Positions 33,735-42,514 of a stretch of DNA of 64,000 nucleotides are shown one piece after another (position 1 is the first letter of the stretch; the number at the start of each line of letters is the position of its first letter). The stretch covers positions 1 through 64,000 of the forward strand of contig NZ_JALJRY010000004.1 of the NCBI RefSeq assembly GCF_024519455.1. The letters are read 5' to 3'. The notes under the pieces were generated by a model. It worked only from the letters and a program-made list of their open reading frames with translations. It made no database searches and had not been told where the DNA came from. A program made the translations under genes and the position numbers. Source of the stretch: Streptomyces sp. STR69. Lineage in GTDB: Bacteria > Actinomycetota > Actinomycetes > Streptomycetales > Streptomycetaceae.

Positions 33735-34598
33735 ATGACGAACCCGGCAGAGCGGCTCGTCGACCTGCTCGACCTGGAGCAGATCGAGGTCAACATCTTC
33801 CGTGGCCGCAGCCCGCACGAGTCCCTGCAGCGGGTCTTCGGCGGCCAGGTGGCCGGCCAGGCGCTGGTCGCCGCGGGGCGCACCACGGAGGGCGACCGGC
33901 CCGTGCACTCGTTGCACGCGTACTTCCTGCGCCCGGGCCGGCCGGGCGTGCCGATCGTGTACCAGGTCGAGCGGGTGCGGGACGGACGGTCGTTCACCAC
34001 CCGCCGGGTCACCGCCGTGCAGCAGGGCCGCACGATTTTCAATCTCACCGCCTCCTTCCACAAGCCTGAGCAAGGTCCTTTCGAGCACCAGCTGCCGACC
34101 CGCGAGGTCCCGGACCCGGAGTCCCTGCCGACGGTGTCGGAGGAGGTCCGGGCCCATCTGGGCGTGCTGCCCGAGCAGTTGGAGCGGATGGCACGCCGTC
34201 AGCCCTTCGACATCCGGTACGCGGACGGGCTGCGCTGGAGCGCCGAGGAGATCAAGGACACCGAGCCGCGCAGCGCCGTGTGGATGCGCGCGGTGGGACC
34301 GCTCGGCGACGATCCGCTGGTGCACACCTGCGCGTTGACGTACGCCAGTGACATGACGCTCCTGGACGCCGTCCGGATCCCCGTCGAACCCCTGTGGGGG
34401 CCGCGGAACTTCGACATGGCGTCGCTGGACCACGCCATGTGGTTCCACCGGCCGTTCCGCGCGGACGAGTGGTTCCTGTACGACCAGGAGTCCCCGATCG
34501 CGACGGGCGGACGCGGTCTGGCCCGCGGGCGCATCTACGACCTGGAGGGACGCCTGCTCGTCTCGGTCGTCCAGGAAGGGCTGTTCAGGGCGCTGTGA
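33735..34598 (+). CDS. tesB: Acyl-CoA thioesterase II
   Basis: A 287-residue double-hotdog thioesterase. It shows the TesB marks RVFGGQVAGQALVAAGRT near residue 35, HSLHAYFLRPG, LDHAMWFHRPFRADEWFLYD near residue 235 and the final GRIYDLEGRLLVSVVQEG. It hydrolyses medium- and long-chain acyl-CoA to free fatty acid and CoA. GGAG precedes the ATG at 33735, and it follows the helicase gene by 19 nt so is likely co-transcribed. Confidence 0.93.
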   Translation: MTNPAERLVDLLDLEQIEVNIFRGRSPHESLQRVFGGQVAGQALVAAGRTTEGDRPVHSLHAYFLRPGRPGVPIVYQVERVRDGRSFTTRRVTAVQQGRTIFNLTASFHKPEQGPFEHQLPTREVPDPESLPTVSEEVRAHLGVLPEQLERMARRQPFDIRYADGLRWSAEEIKDTEPRSAVWMRAVGPLGDDPLVHTCALTYASDMTLLDAVRIPVEPLWGPRNFDMASLDHAMWFHRPFRADEWFLYDQESPIATGGRGLARGRIYDLEGRLLVSVVQEGLFRAL

Positions 34599-34618
34599 CC
34601 GGTGGGTGTGCGCCGCGG

Positions 34619-35545
34619 TCACGCGTTTCTGCGGCGCAGCCAGCTCAACATGACGCGCGATCGCTCGGGTTCCGGCGCCGGCTCGGGCGGGTGCTCACTC
34701 GGGGACGGCGGTGGTCCGGCCGAGTACTCGCTCGGGGACAACCCTGATCCGGCCGCTTGGGAAGCGGGTCGCGGTGCCGGGCGATGGCGGCGTGCCTCGT
34801 CCAGCACCTGGGCCAGGTCCGCCCGCAGCCAGCTGATCTCGTCCGGGTCGTCCGCCGTCATGATCCGCTCGGCGAGGTGAGCGGAGGGCGAGCCCGGAGC
34901 GCCGTGGGTGGGCGGGTCCGGCCTGAACCGGTTCAGGTGGGCGCGCTCGTAGGGGTCCCGAACGATTTCGGCCACCTGGACGGGGGCGAGCAAGGCGGAC
35001 AGGGCGCCCGCGCGTTCCCACGGGCCGTCCGCCTCGCGCAGCAGGAATCCCAGATGACGTCCGCGCCAGTTGCGGGGCCGTCGGTCCAGCCCCTCTCGGA
35101 GTTGGTCGCGCAGGCCTTCGGGTGTACGGCCGTTCAGTAGTGAGGTGTGGTTCCTGTCGGTGGCGAACTGCCGTAGTTCTTCGGCGAGATAGAGCCAGAC
35201 CACTGCTCGGTAGCGGTTCAGATAGAACCTCACCGGCACCACCAGTCCCAGCCGGGCTAGGCGGGTGAACCTGGCGGAGGTGATCTCCATGAGGGCCGCG
35301 CCGTCCGTGGTGCCCACGGTCCTGACGCTCTCCACGAGCGATTCCGGGAACCCCTCGGCCGAGCGCAGTCGGTCGATCTCGGTGCGGGCGACGCGCCGGC
35401 CGCCGCCCCCTTCGTCGGGCACGGTGCGGATGCGTCCGAGATGGACGGCGAGGTCGAACTCGCCTCGTTTGAGGCCGAGTTCCCGTGCCGCGCGACTCGG
35501 CGTGCACGAGAGTTCCGGCGGTGTGGTGATGGTGTTGCCTGCCAT
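34619..35545 (-). CDS. Uncharacterised Streptomyces protein, possibly DUF6397-like
   Basis: A 308-residue cytoplasmic protein. The N-terminal third contains a helix-turn-helix-like stretch (SRAARELGLKRGEFDLAVHLG, then GGRRVARTEIDRLRS), a central region rich in Arg/Leu (LNRYRAVVWLYLAEELRQFA), and a low-complexity Pro/Ser tail (about 250-295) ending in a basic patch. I recall a Streptomyces family labelled DUF6397 with this look, but I am not sure. No catalytic motif is visible. It is convergent with tesB. The HTH-like N-terminus hints at DNA binding (inference). Confidence 0.7.
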   Translation of the reverse strand: MAGNTITTPPELSCTPSRAARELGLKRGEFDLAVHLGRIRTVPDEGGGGRRVARTEIDRLRSAEGFPESLVESVRTVGTTDGAALMEITSARFTRLARLGLVVPVRFYLNRYRAVVWLYLAEELRQFATDRNHTSLLNGRTPEGLRDQLREGLDRRPRNWRGRHLGFLLREADGPWERAGALSALLAPVQVAEIVRDPYERAHLNRFRPDPPTHGAPGSPSAHLAERIMTADDPDEISWLRADLAQVLDEARRHRPAPRPASQAAGSGLSPSEYSAGPPPSPSEHPPEPAPEPERSRVMLSWLRRRNA

Positions 35546-35671
35546 GGTCGATCTCCCCCGTGGAGTCCGTTGCTCACGCTGTGTGCGTTCGCGATGGACA
35601 AACCGTAGCCGGTTCGGAGAATCTCGTGGCGAGCCTGTGGATAACTCCGCAGAAACGGGTGAACTCGCAGG

Positions 35672-36085
35672 TCAGAGGTCTGTGACGGGAGTTCGCTCGG
35701 GCTGCCGGGCGTCCACGCCGAGGTGCTCGCCGACGCGGTTGACGAGCAGTGTCATCTCGTACGCGATCTGGCCGATGTCCGCGTCCGCGCCGCTGAGGAC
35801 GCACAGACAGCTGCCGCTGCCCGCGGCCGTGACGAACAGGACGGCGTCGTCGAACTCGATCATCGTCTGCCGCACCCCGCCGGCGCCGAAGTGGCGTCCC
35901 GAGCCCTTGGCCAGGCTGTGCAGTCCGGACGAGACGGCGGCGAGGTGTTCGGCGTCCTCGCGGCGAAGTCCCGTGCTCGCGCCGGTCACCAGTCCGTCGT
36001 TGGAGAGGACCAGAGCATGGCGTACATGCTCGACGCGCTCGGTCAGATCGTCCAGCAGCCAGCTCAGTCCCTGGTTCTGCGCCAT
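35672..36085 (-). CDS. Orphan roadblock/LC7 protein, CvnB-like
   Basis: A 137-residue roadblock/LC7-domain protein. Its sequence runs closely parallel to the CvnB protein at 37838-38275, with the shared blocks WLLDDL, HAxVLSNDGL, REDAEHLAAV, SLAKGxGRHFGAGGVRQTM and SCLxVL. Such proteins act as partners of the small Ras-like GTPase (CvnD) in the conservon signalling complexes of Streptomyces. It is separated from the conservon by a divergent PPOX gene. It looks like a duplicated cvnB that could compete with, or modulate, the conservon complex. Confidence 0.88.
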   Translation of the reverse strand: MAQNQGLSWLLDDLTERVEHVRHALVLSNDGLVTGASTGLRREDAEHLAAVSSGLHSLAKGSGRHFGAGGVRQTMIEFDDAVLFVTAAGSGSCLCVLSGADADIGQIAYEMTLLVNRVGEHLGVDARQPERTPVTDL

Positions 36086-36177
36086 GTTCCGGCCTCCCCG
36101 TGTCGCGTCTCCCCCTGGCCGGAGGATCTCCCGTCAGCCTTCACCACGCCCGTCGCCCGGGCAAGGAGGATAGGGGC

Positions 36178-36606
36178 ATGGCACAGAACATGACCGACGA
36201 GGAGTGGCGGGCGTTCGTCTCGCACGGCACGCGCACGGGCAAGCTGTCGACCGTTCGCGCCGATGGGAGCCCACATGTCGCACCGATCTGGTTCCTGCTC
36301 GACGGGGACGACGTGGTGTTCAACACCGCGAAAGGAACGGTAAAAGGGCGCAATCTGGCCCGTGATGGGCGAGTCGCCCTCTGCGTGGACGACGATCGGC
36401 CGCCGTTCGACTTCGTGGTGCTGCAGGGGCGCGCCACATTGTCGGAGGAACCGGGCGAACTCCGCTACTGGGCCGCCCGGATCGGGGCCCGGTACATGGG
36501 CGAGGAGCGTGCCGAGGAGTTCGGCGCCCGCAACGGAGTGCCGGGCGAACTCCTCGTCCGCGTCACGGTCGAGAAGGTCGTGGCGCTGAAGGGCATTTCG
36601 GAGTGA
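36178..36606 (+). CDS. PPOX-class flavin/F420-dependent oxidoreductase
   Basis: A 142-residue split-barrel protein of the pyridoxamine-phosphate-oxidase-like superfamily. Typical blocks are GKLSTVRADGSPHVAPIWFL near the N-terminus, FNTAKGTVKGRNLARD, and the DRPPFDFVVLQGRAT strand. This size and layout match actinobacterial F420- or flavin-dependent reductases of unknown substrate. ATG at 36178 has AAGGAGG at ideal distance; a longer frame starting at 36100 runs over the promoter of the divergent roadblock gene. Its insertion among cvn-type genes is notable. Confidence 0.88.
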   Translation: MAQNMTDEEWRAFVSHGTRTGKLSTVRADGSPHVAPIWFLLDGDDVVFNTAKGTVKGRNLARDGRVALCVDDDRPPFDFVVLQGRATLSEEPGELRYWAARIGARYMGEERAEEFGARNGVPGELLVRVTVEKVVALKGISE

Positions 36607-36616
36607 GGGCTCCCGC

Positions 36617-37219
36617 TCAGCCCACCGAGTCGAGCATCCTGGCGGTGTGCATCCGTCCGGCGTACTCGACGAGCCGGATCAACACCTCCTTCCCCGAGTC
36701 GCGGTCCCGGGCGTCGCACAGGACCACCGGTGTTCCCCGGTCGAGGTCCAGGGCGCGGGAGACGTCGTGGGCGCCGTAACTGCGGGCGCCCGTGAAGCAG
36801 TTGACGGCCACCACGAACGGGATGTGCCGGTGCTCGAAATAGTCGACAGCGGGGAAGCAGTCCTCCAGTCGCCGGGTGTCCGCGAGGACCACGGCTCCCA
36901 GGGCCCCCTGCGACAATTCGTCCCACAGGAACCAGAAGCGGTCCTGGCCCGGTGTGCCGAACAGGTAGAGGGAGAGGCCGGACCTGATGGTGATGCGGCC
37001 GAAGTCCATGGCGACGGTCGTCGTGACCTTCTGGTCCACGCCGTCGGTGTCGTCCACCAACTGGCCTGCCTCGCTGAGCAGTTCCTCGGTGCGCAGCGGC
37101 CTGATCTCACTGACCGCGCCCACCATGGTGGTCTTGCCCACGCCGAATCCACCGGCGACCAGGATCTTCAACGCCAGGGCGGTCTCGCCGCCTTCGGCAT
37201 CGGAGTGCTCGGAGACCAT
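36617..37219 (-). CDS. cvnD: Conservon small GTPase
   Basis: A 200-residue Ras/MglA-like GTPase. G1 is GGFGVGKTT (about residues 23-31), G3 is GTPGQDRF near residue 89, and the G4 region reads VAVNCFTG, where NKxD is absent as in other CvnD proteins. Together with CvnA (sensor kinase), CvnB (roadblock) and CvnC (DUF742) it forms the membrane-associated conservon complex affecting development and antibiotic production. It lies after a possible small coupled gene (37223-37402). Confidence 0.9.
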   Translation of the reverse strand: MVSEHSDAEGGETALALKILVAGGFGVGKTTMVGAVSEIRPLRTEELLSEAGQLVDDTDGVDQKVTTTVAMDFGRITIRSGLSLYLFGTPGQDRFWFLWDELSQGALGAVVLADTRRLEDCFPAVDYFEHRHIPFVVAVNCFTGARSYGAHDVSRALDLDRGTPVVLCDARDRDSGKEVLIRLVEYAGRMHTARMLDSVG

Positions 37220-37222
37220 CGA

Positions 37223-37402
37223 TCACTTCTCTCGGGAGTACCGGCAACGGTCGACGTCCGTAGGAGTGCATCCTGACAAGTACGGCCTCGCACTGGGCGG
37301 TTGGACCACTATTTGCCCGATGTGACCGTCTCGCACCTGTTCGGTGTCCAGATGGCTGCACAAGTCGGCGTCGTACGCGTTCGAGTGGTGCTGAAGTTTC
37401 AT
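37223..37402 (-). CDS. Possible small protein between cvnC and cvnD (59 aa)
   Basis: An open frame of 59 codons whose ATG (37402) overlaps the cvnC stop as TGATG and whose TGA ends 3 nt before the cvnD start. The first 25 codons show the GC3 bias expected of Streptomyces coding DNA (about 19 of 25 end in G or C); the second half is weaker. The protein starts MKLQHHSNAYDADLC, contains Cys residues and no known domain. In many conservons the cvnC-cvnD gap is short or overlapping, so this 182-bp interval is worth checking; it may be only spacer. Confidence 0.35.
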   Translation of the reverse strand: MKLQHHSNAYDADLCSHLDTEQVRDGHIGQIVVQPPSARPYLSGCTPTDVDRCRYSREK

Positions 37403-37815
37403 CACAGTGCCCGGAGTCCCTCGATCACCTCGCGCAGAATCCGTTCGTCAGGAAGCTGCGCGGGCGGCACCGGACGGCTGACGGTGACACAGCCGAGCTC
37501 CAGGAGGTCGCCCAGGAGCACCCTGACCACCCCCAGGGGAAGGTCGGCTCCGGCGGCCAGCTCGGCGACGGACTGTGTTTCCACGCGGCACAGGTCGATG
37601 AGGGCCCGGTGTTCCGGTCCGAGCCCGGTGTCGTCGTCGAAGCCGGGCGCGCCCGCGTCCAGCGTGACCAGCGCGATCAGGTCGAACCGCACTCCTGTAG
37701 GGCCTGATTTGGTACGTCCGCCCGTCATGGCGTAAGGGCGGACGAGAGGCCCGGCCTCCTGGTCGTACCACTGGCTGCCCGGCTCATGCGGGACACCGGT
37801 CATGTCTTCGGTCAT
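37402..37815 (-). CDS. cvnC: DUF742 protein
   Basis: A 137-residue DUF742 protein with a winged-helix-like core. Marks are GPLVRPYAMTGGRT, ALIDLCRVETQSVAELAAG, the LPLGVVRVLLGDLLELGCVTV helix pair and the end ILREVIEGLRAL. It probably links CvnB/CvnD to the membrane kinase. I took ATG at 37815; upstream in-frame sequence overlaps the end of cvnB. Stop and the next small frame overlap as TGATG. Confidence 0.88.
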   Translation of the reverse strand: MTEDMTGVPHEPGSQWYDQEAGPLVRPYAMTGGRTKSGPTGVRFDLIALVTLDAGAPGFDDDTGLGPEHRALIDLCRVETQSVAELAAGADLPLGVVRVLLGDLLELGCVTVSRPVPPAQLPDERILREVIEGLRAL

Positions 37816-37837
37816 CGGAACGGACCGCCTTCTCGCC

Positions 37838-38275
37838 TCATCCGGCGGCGGGTGGCCGCGCACCGACGCGCGGCGGCGTGTACAGGTGCTCGCCGACGCG
37901 CTTGACCAGCCGTGCCATCTCGTACGCCACCAGGCCTATGTCGGCGGTCACAGAGGTGAGGACGGCGAGGCAGGAGCCGTCTCCGGCCGCTGCCACGAAC
38001 AGGAAGCCGTCGTCCATCTCCACCATGGTCTGCCGCACTCCGCCGGCGCCGAAGTGCCTCCCGGCGCCCTTGGCCAGGCTGTTGAATCCGGAGGCCACCG
38101 CGGCGAGGTGTTCCGCGTCCTCGCGATCGAGGTCGGTGGAGGCGCCGATGGCGAGGCCGTCGTTGGACAGCACGACCGCGTGCCGTACTTCGCCGACGCG
38201 CAGCACCAAGTCGTCCAGCAGCCAGTCGAGTTCACCGGACCGCTGGGCGGCCCTCATACTCGGGTCCTGGATCAT
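37838..38275 (-). CDS. cvnB: Roadblock/LC7 protein
   Basis: A 145-residue roadblock/LC7 protein. The domain spans about residues 15-125 with WLLDDLVLRVGEVRHAVVLS, REDAEHLAAVASGFNSLAKG and HFGAGGVRQTMVEMDDG. It likely binds the CvnD GTPase as an activator or scaffold. Its ATG overlaps the cvnA stop (ATGA). A close paralogue lies at 35672-36085. Confidence 0.92.
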   Translation of the reverse strand: MIQDPSMRAAQRSGELDWLLDDLVLRVGEVRHAVVLSNDGLAIGASTDLDREDAEHLAAVASGFNSLAKGAGRHFGAGGVRQTMVEMDDGFLFVAAAGDGSCLAVLTSVTADIGLVAYEMARLVKRVGEHLYTPPRVGARPPAAG

Positions 38276-40800
38276 GCGGGGTCTCCTTCGCTGCTGTCGC
38301 TGCCCGTTGCGGGGCCTGGGGTGGCGCCACGGCCCGGTTTCCTGCCGCCGCCGCGCGTCCAGCCTTCGCGGTAGGCCGCCATCCGGTCCCGTACGACCTC
38401 CGGACTGCGGTGCTCATCGCGTGGCGCCGCGGGCGCCCGTTCCCGGTCCGCGGCGGGCTGTTCGCGGAGCTGGGGAGCGAGGCTCGCCTGCCGTACCCGG
38501 CGGGGGAGGTCGTCGCCGTCCTCGGGGCCTTCGGTGTCCTCGGGAGGACGGTGCAGTCGCAAGGTGGTGACTCCAGGGGGCGGGGTGCCGTTCGCCGGCT
38601 CCGCCGAGGCCCGGGGCGGGGACGCCAGGGCGGGCCGGTCGGCCGGTGCCGGTACGGACTCCTGGTGCTGGGGCGCGGTGGGCACGCGCGCGTACTCGCG
38701 TTCCACGGCCCGCTGTCCCTCGTCCACTGCCGCGCGGGGGGCGCGTTCGGCCGCGCCGCCGTGCAGCAGGGCCGTCGGCAGCAGCACGACCGCTGTCGTT
38801 CCGCCGTAGGGCGAGGTCCGCAGATGCACCTTGATGCCGTGGCGTGCGGCGAGTCTGCTGACCACGAAGAGGCCGAGCCGGTCGCTGTCGAAGAGGTCGA
38901 GGGCCTCGGACTGCTCGATGCGCCGGTTTGCCTCGGCCAGCGTCTCCGGGCCCATGCCCAGGCCCCGGTCCTCGACCTCGACGGCATACCCGTTGCCGAC
39001 GGGTTCGCCGGTCACGCGCACGCGGGTGTGCGGCGGCGAGAACTGGGCGGCGTTCTCCACGATCTCGGCGAGCAGGTGCGTGAGGTCGGCGACGGCCGTG
39101 CCGAGGACGGAGGCTTCGGGGAGTTGGCGTACCTCCACGCGCGCGTAGTCCTCGACTTCGGAGACGGCGGCGCGGACGACGTTGGTCAGGGAGACCGGCA
39201 TGCGCCAGGCCCGGCCGGGTGCCGCGCCGGAGAGGATGATCAGGCTCTCGGCGTGCCGTCGCATGCGGGTGGTGAGGTGGTCGAGGCGGAACAGATCGCT
39301 CAGTTCGTTCGGGTCCTCGGAGCGGCGCTCCATGCTGTCCAGAAGGCTGAGTTGACGGTGCACCAGGACCTGGCTGCGGCGGGCGAGGTTGACGAAGACT
39401 CCGGAGATGCCGCTTGCGAGTTCGGCGCGTTCCACGGCGGCCCGCAGGGCGGCTCGGTGCACGATGCCCAGGGCCTCGGCAACCTGTCCGGTCTCGTCCT
39501 CCGCGGCCGGTCCGGGCGGGGCCTCCGCCCTGATGTCGATGTCCTCCCCGGCACGCAGTCTCCGCATGGCTTCGGGGAGTTTGTGGCGGGCGATCGCCAG
39601 GGCGTCGTTGCGCAGACTCACCAGCTCGACGACGAGACCGCGTCCGATGCGTACCGAGATGACGAGCGAAGCGATGACGGCGGCGAGGCCGAGCAGGACG
39701 GCGGCGCCGGCCGGGGTGAGCAGTCCTCGTGCGAACGGATCGGCGCGGTCCGCGACTCCGCTGCCCGCGTCCGCCTCGATGGCGCGCATACCGTCCTGCA
39801 CGCGTGCGTGCGCGTTGTTCCAGGTGGTCTCGGGAGCCGAACCGATCGCGCGGGTGGCCGAGTTGGCGGCGAGGACCTTGTCCTCGACCGTACCGACCAC
39901 GGTGTAGGCACCGGTGTCGGCGAGGTTCCGCCAGGCGGTGCGTTCGGAACCGCGCAGATCCGCGGTGGCGGAGTCGGTGAGGGTGCGGCGCGTGTCGACG
40001 GCGCCGGTGAACAGCCGCAGCCGCTCCCCGTCGAGGCGGCCGTCGAGCCGGGCACCGGCGAGCACCACGTCCTCCTGGGACAGCGATTCCGCGGCCCGGG
40101 AGAACTCCAGCAGTACGCGCGCGTCGGAGCCGAGATCGGCGTCCTGGATTCCGGTGAGCGCCCCACCCACGGCGAAGGCCGACGAGATGGTCTTCGTGTA
40201 CAGCCCGTACGTCTCGTCCCATCCCGCGCGGTGGGCAAGCACGTCGGCCCGCAGCGAGCGCAGTCGCTCGGCACCGGTGACGAAGGTCTCCAGGCGCTGG
40301 GCGACTCCGGCCGGCAGTTCCTCGCCGTCGGCGACGGTGCTGGTGTCGCCGAGCCGCAGCCCGGCGACGGCCCGGTCCGTGTTCGCGGCCAGCTTCTTCA
40401 GGTCACCGCTCGGCTCGGCGCCGGGGTCGGTGGCGTAGCGCACCGCGGCCGACCGCTCGGCCTGCAGCGCGGCGACGGCGACGGCGACGGGGCTGCGCAC
40501 CGCCGAGTCCACGCGTTGCAACTGCCGTAGCCGGGCGACGTCCTGGGCCGTGCTGACGGTCGCGTACGCCCACAGGGCGAGAAGTGAGACGACCGGCACC
40601 ATCAGCAGGCAGACGATCTTGGCTCGTACGGTGCGGGGACGCATTCGCCAGCGTCCCGCGCGCGGGGGCACCTCGTCCTGCGGTGCGTCGAGGGGCTCGT
40701 CGAAGAGCTCGTCGGCGGGTGGTCCGGCGTGTGCGCGGCGACCGCGCACGGGCGGCGGCGTCTCGGCGCCGGCTCTGGGGGTCCTACGGGGGTTACGCAT
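38272..40800 (-). CDS. cvnA: Conservon sensor histidine kinase with NIT-type sensor domain
   Basis: An 842-residue membrane protein. A basic N-terminus and helix (about residues 60-85) precede an extracellular NIT-like nitrate/nitrite sensing domain to about 350, a second helix (about 355-375), a HAMP-like linker and a C-terminal GHKL ATPase domain. The N-box appears as HLLAEIVENAAQFSPP near residue 572, and the G1/G2 region as VEDRGLGMG. The H-box around LDHLTTRMRRHAESLIILSG looks like the conservon form. A long Pro/Ala-rich tail follows after about 675. It forms the signal-receiving part of the cvn complex. Confidence 0.92.
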   Translation of the reverse strand: MRNPRRTPRAGAETPPPVRGRRAHAGPPADELFDEPLDAPQDEVPPRAGRWRMRPRTVRAKIVCLLMVPVVSLLALWAYATVSTAQDVARLRQLQRVDSAVRSPVAVAVAALQAERSAAVRYATDPGAEPSGDLKKLAANTDRAVAGLRLGDTSTVADGEELPAGVAQRLETFVTGAERLRSLRADVLAHRAGWDETYGLYTKTISSAFAVGGALTGIQDADLGSDARVLLEFSRAAESLSQEDVVLAGARLDGRLDGERLRLFTGAVDTRRTLTDSATADLRGSERTAWRNLADTGAYTVVGTVEDKVLAANSATRAIGSAPETTWNNAHARVQDGMRAIEADAGSGVADRADPFARGLLTPAGAAVLLGLAAVIASLVISVRIGRGLVVELVSLRNDALAIARHKLPEAMRRLRAGEDIDIRAEAPPGPAAEDETGQVAEALGIVHRAALRAAVERAELASGISGVFVNLARRSQVLVHRQLSLLDSMERRSEDPNELSDLFRLDHLTTRMRRHAESLIILSGAAPGRAWRMPVSLTNVVRAAVSEVEDYARVEVRQLPEASVLGTAVADLTHLLAEIVENAAQFSPPHTRVRVTGEPVGNGYAVEVEDRGLGMGPETLAEANRRIEQSEALDLFDSDRLGLFVVSRLAARHGIKVHLRTSPYGGTTAVVLLPTALLHGGAAERAPRAAVDEGQRAVEREYARVPTAPQHQESVPAPADRPALASPPRASAEPANGTPPPGVTTLRLHRPPEDTEGPEDGDDLPRRVRQASLAPQLREQPAADRERAPAAPRDEHRSPEVVRDRMAAYREGWTRGGGRKPGRGATPGPATGSDSSEGDPA

Positions 40801-40854
40801 GGCCTCCTCGCTCGGGAGTGGTTCGGGGCGTGCCGTGGTCGGTCGGGCCGCTTG

Positions 40855-41628
40855 TCAGTGGGCGACGCTTTCGACCGGCCGCTCGGCCGAGGCGGTCGCC
40901 TCGCGTTCTCCCGTCGTCGGTGACAGTGCGACGAACGCCGAGGTCAGGAACAGGTAGGACCCGAGGCCGACGGCGAGGGGGAAGATGAACTGCATCGCCG
41001 TGGCCCCGGGCAGGACCTCACCGGAGGGGGTGACATGCACGCGCACCGCGAACATCCCGGTGTAGTGCATGCTGGCGACGGCCGCCCCCATGACGAGTGA
41101 GGCGACGGTGACCGCGATGGGCGACTTGATGTTGAGGGCCGCCCACAGGGCCGCGGTCGCCGCGACGACGGCGATGACGACGGAGAGCCCGACGAGCATC
41201 GGGTCGTAGGTCACGTCGCCGTGCAGTCGCACCGCCGCCATTCCCAGGTAGTGCATGCTCGCGACGCCCAGTCCGGTGGCCAGGCCGCCGAGGAAGAGCG
41301 CACGGCCACGGTCGCGGCCGTAGCCGACCACGAAGACACCCGCGCAGACGACGACGATGGCGACGACGAGGCTGAGCACGGTCAGTGGCACGTCGTAGCG
41401 GATGTCCGTGCCGCTGACGCCGAAGCCGAGCATGGCCACGAAGTGCATGGTCCAGATGCCGGTGCCGAGCGCGGAGGCCGCGGTGATGAGCCAGTTGCGG
41501 CGCGACCTGCCGGTGGCGCCGAGCGCGCGGACGGTGCAGCGCAGCCCGAGCGCGGAGCCCATGCAGGCCATCACGTATGACAGCACTGGGGTGAGCCAGC
41601 CGAAGGTCGCGTGGTCCAGGTGTCCCAT
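40855..41628 (-). CDS. MHYT-domain membrane protein
   Basis: A 257-residue integral membrane protein with seven predicted helices. Three MHYT-type signatures appear: MHFVAML near residue 61, MHYLGMA near 126 and MHYTGMF near 189. MHYT domains bind metal, probably copper, and are thought to sense diatomic gases such as oxygen, CO or NO. There is no attached GGDEF or kinase domain, so it must signal through a partner; it sits just upstream of cvnA, a candidate partner (inference). Confidence 0.9.
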   Translation of the reverse strand: MGHLDHATFGWLTPVLSYVMACMGSALGLRCTVRALGATGRSRRNWLITAASALGTGIWTMHFVAMLGFGVSGTDIRYDVPLTVLSLVVAIVVVCAGVFVVGYGRDRGRALFLGGLATGLGVASMHYLGMAAVRLHGDVTYDPMLVGLSVVIAVVAATAALWAALNIKSPIAVTVASLVMGAAVASMHYTGMFAVRVHVTPSGEVLPGATAMQFIFPLAVGLGSYLFLTSAFVALSPTTGEREATASAERPVESVAH

Positions 41629-41771
41629 GACCAGGGGACGCTAGTAGGGGCATGGGCGCACAAAGGGGGCGCATTTCGAAAGGTGTTGCAATATGACACA
41701 GAGAGGTGCCTGAACGACCGCGTCACGCTCGAACGTGTGCACCGAAGCGTCATCCGTGTCGGTGAGGGATC

Positions 41772-42380
41772 ATGCGGAACATGAACGACGACCACACGCA
41801 TGTCCGGGAGTTCTTCGGTGCGCGCGCCGCGCACTGGGACAGCCGCTTCCCGGACGACGGTCCCGCCTACGCGGCTGCCGTTGCCGAACTGACGCTGCAC
41901 ACGGGGGACCGTGTGCTCGACGCGGGCTGCGGGACGGGACGCGCACTGCCGCCGCTCCGTGCGGCCGTGGGGCCCTCGGGAGTGGTGGTGGGGGCCGATC
42001 TGACCCCGGCCATGCTGGAGGCCGCCGTACGGGCCGGACGCGGTCTCGATGGGTGCCTGCTGCTCGCCGATGTGGCCGCGTTGCCGCTTCGGTCGGAATC
42101 GCTCGATGCCGTGTTCGCGGCGGGCCTGATCGCACACCTGCCTCAACCGGAGGCGAATCTGCGGGAGTTGGCGCGTGTGGTACGCCCCGGCGGCACGCTG
42201 GCCCTGTTCCATCCGATCGGCCGCGCGGCACTCGCGGCGCGTCAGGGGCGGCAGATCACCCCGGAGGACCTGCGCGCGGAGCCCAATCTCCGTCCGCTGC
42301 TTGCCGGTTCGGGGTGGCGCATGACGTCGTACGCCGACGAGGACACCCGCTTCCTGGCGCTGGCCGTGCGGGAGGGATGA
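41772..42380 (+). CDS. Class I SAM-dependent methyltransferase
   Basis: A 202-residue methyltransferase of the type-11 group. The SAM-binding motif is VLDAGCGTGRALPPL (about residues 47-61), followed by VVVGADLTPAMLEAA and the acidic/loop region DVAALPLRSESLDAVFAAGLI. The shorter length fits small-molecule or lipid/quinone-like methylation. It starts with a ATG preceded by a weak site, and is divergent from the MHYT gene. Substrate unknown. Confidence 0.87.
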   Translation: MRNMNDDHTHVREFFGARAAHWDSRFPDDGPAYAAAVAELTLHTGDRVLDAGCGTGRALPPLRAAVGPSGVVVGADLTPAMLEAAVRAGRGLDGCLLLADVAALPLRSESLDAVFAAGLIAHLPQPEANLRELARVVRPGGTLALFHPIGRAALAARQGRQITPEDLRAEPNLRPLLAGSGWRMTSYADEDTRFLALAVREG

Positions 42381-42514
42381 GCCGCACCACTGCGGGAGGC
42401 CGGAAACGCTTCACCGCGACGTCCCCCTCCTGTCGCCGCAACTCCAACTCTATGTTGGGTAGCAGTAGATGGACGGTCGACGACGGAACACCACGCAGGG
42501 GGAAGGTGGTCAGC

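Noticed and set aside
26327-34063. A 2578-codon open frame on the minus strand
   Set aside because: It runs antisense to nine well-supported genes (ABC subunits, L31, helicase, thioesterase and others). Long stop-free antisense frames are common in very GC-rich DNA, and the translation is low-complexity without any domain.
36100-36177. Extended N-terminus for the PPOX-type protein
   Set aside because: The extra residues have no family match, and AAGGAGG with ideal spacing supports the ATG at 36178.
36617-40800. Possibility that the kinase and GTPase genes form a cluster for a new secretion or gliding system
   Set aside because: The order kinase, roadblock, DUF742, GTPase is the known Streptomyces conservon, so no new system is needed to explain it.
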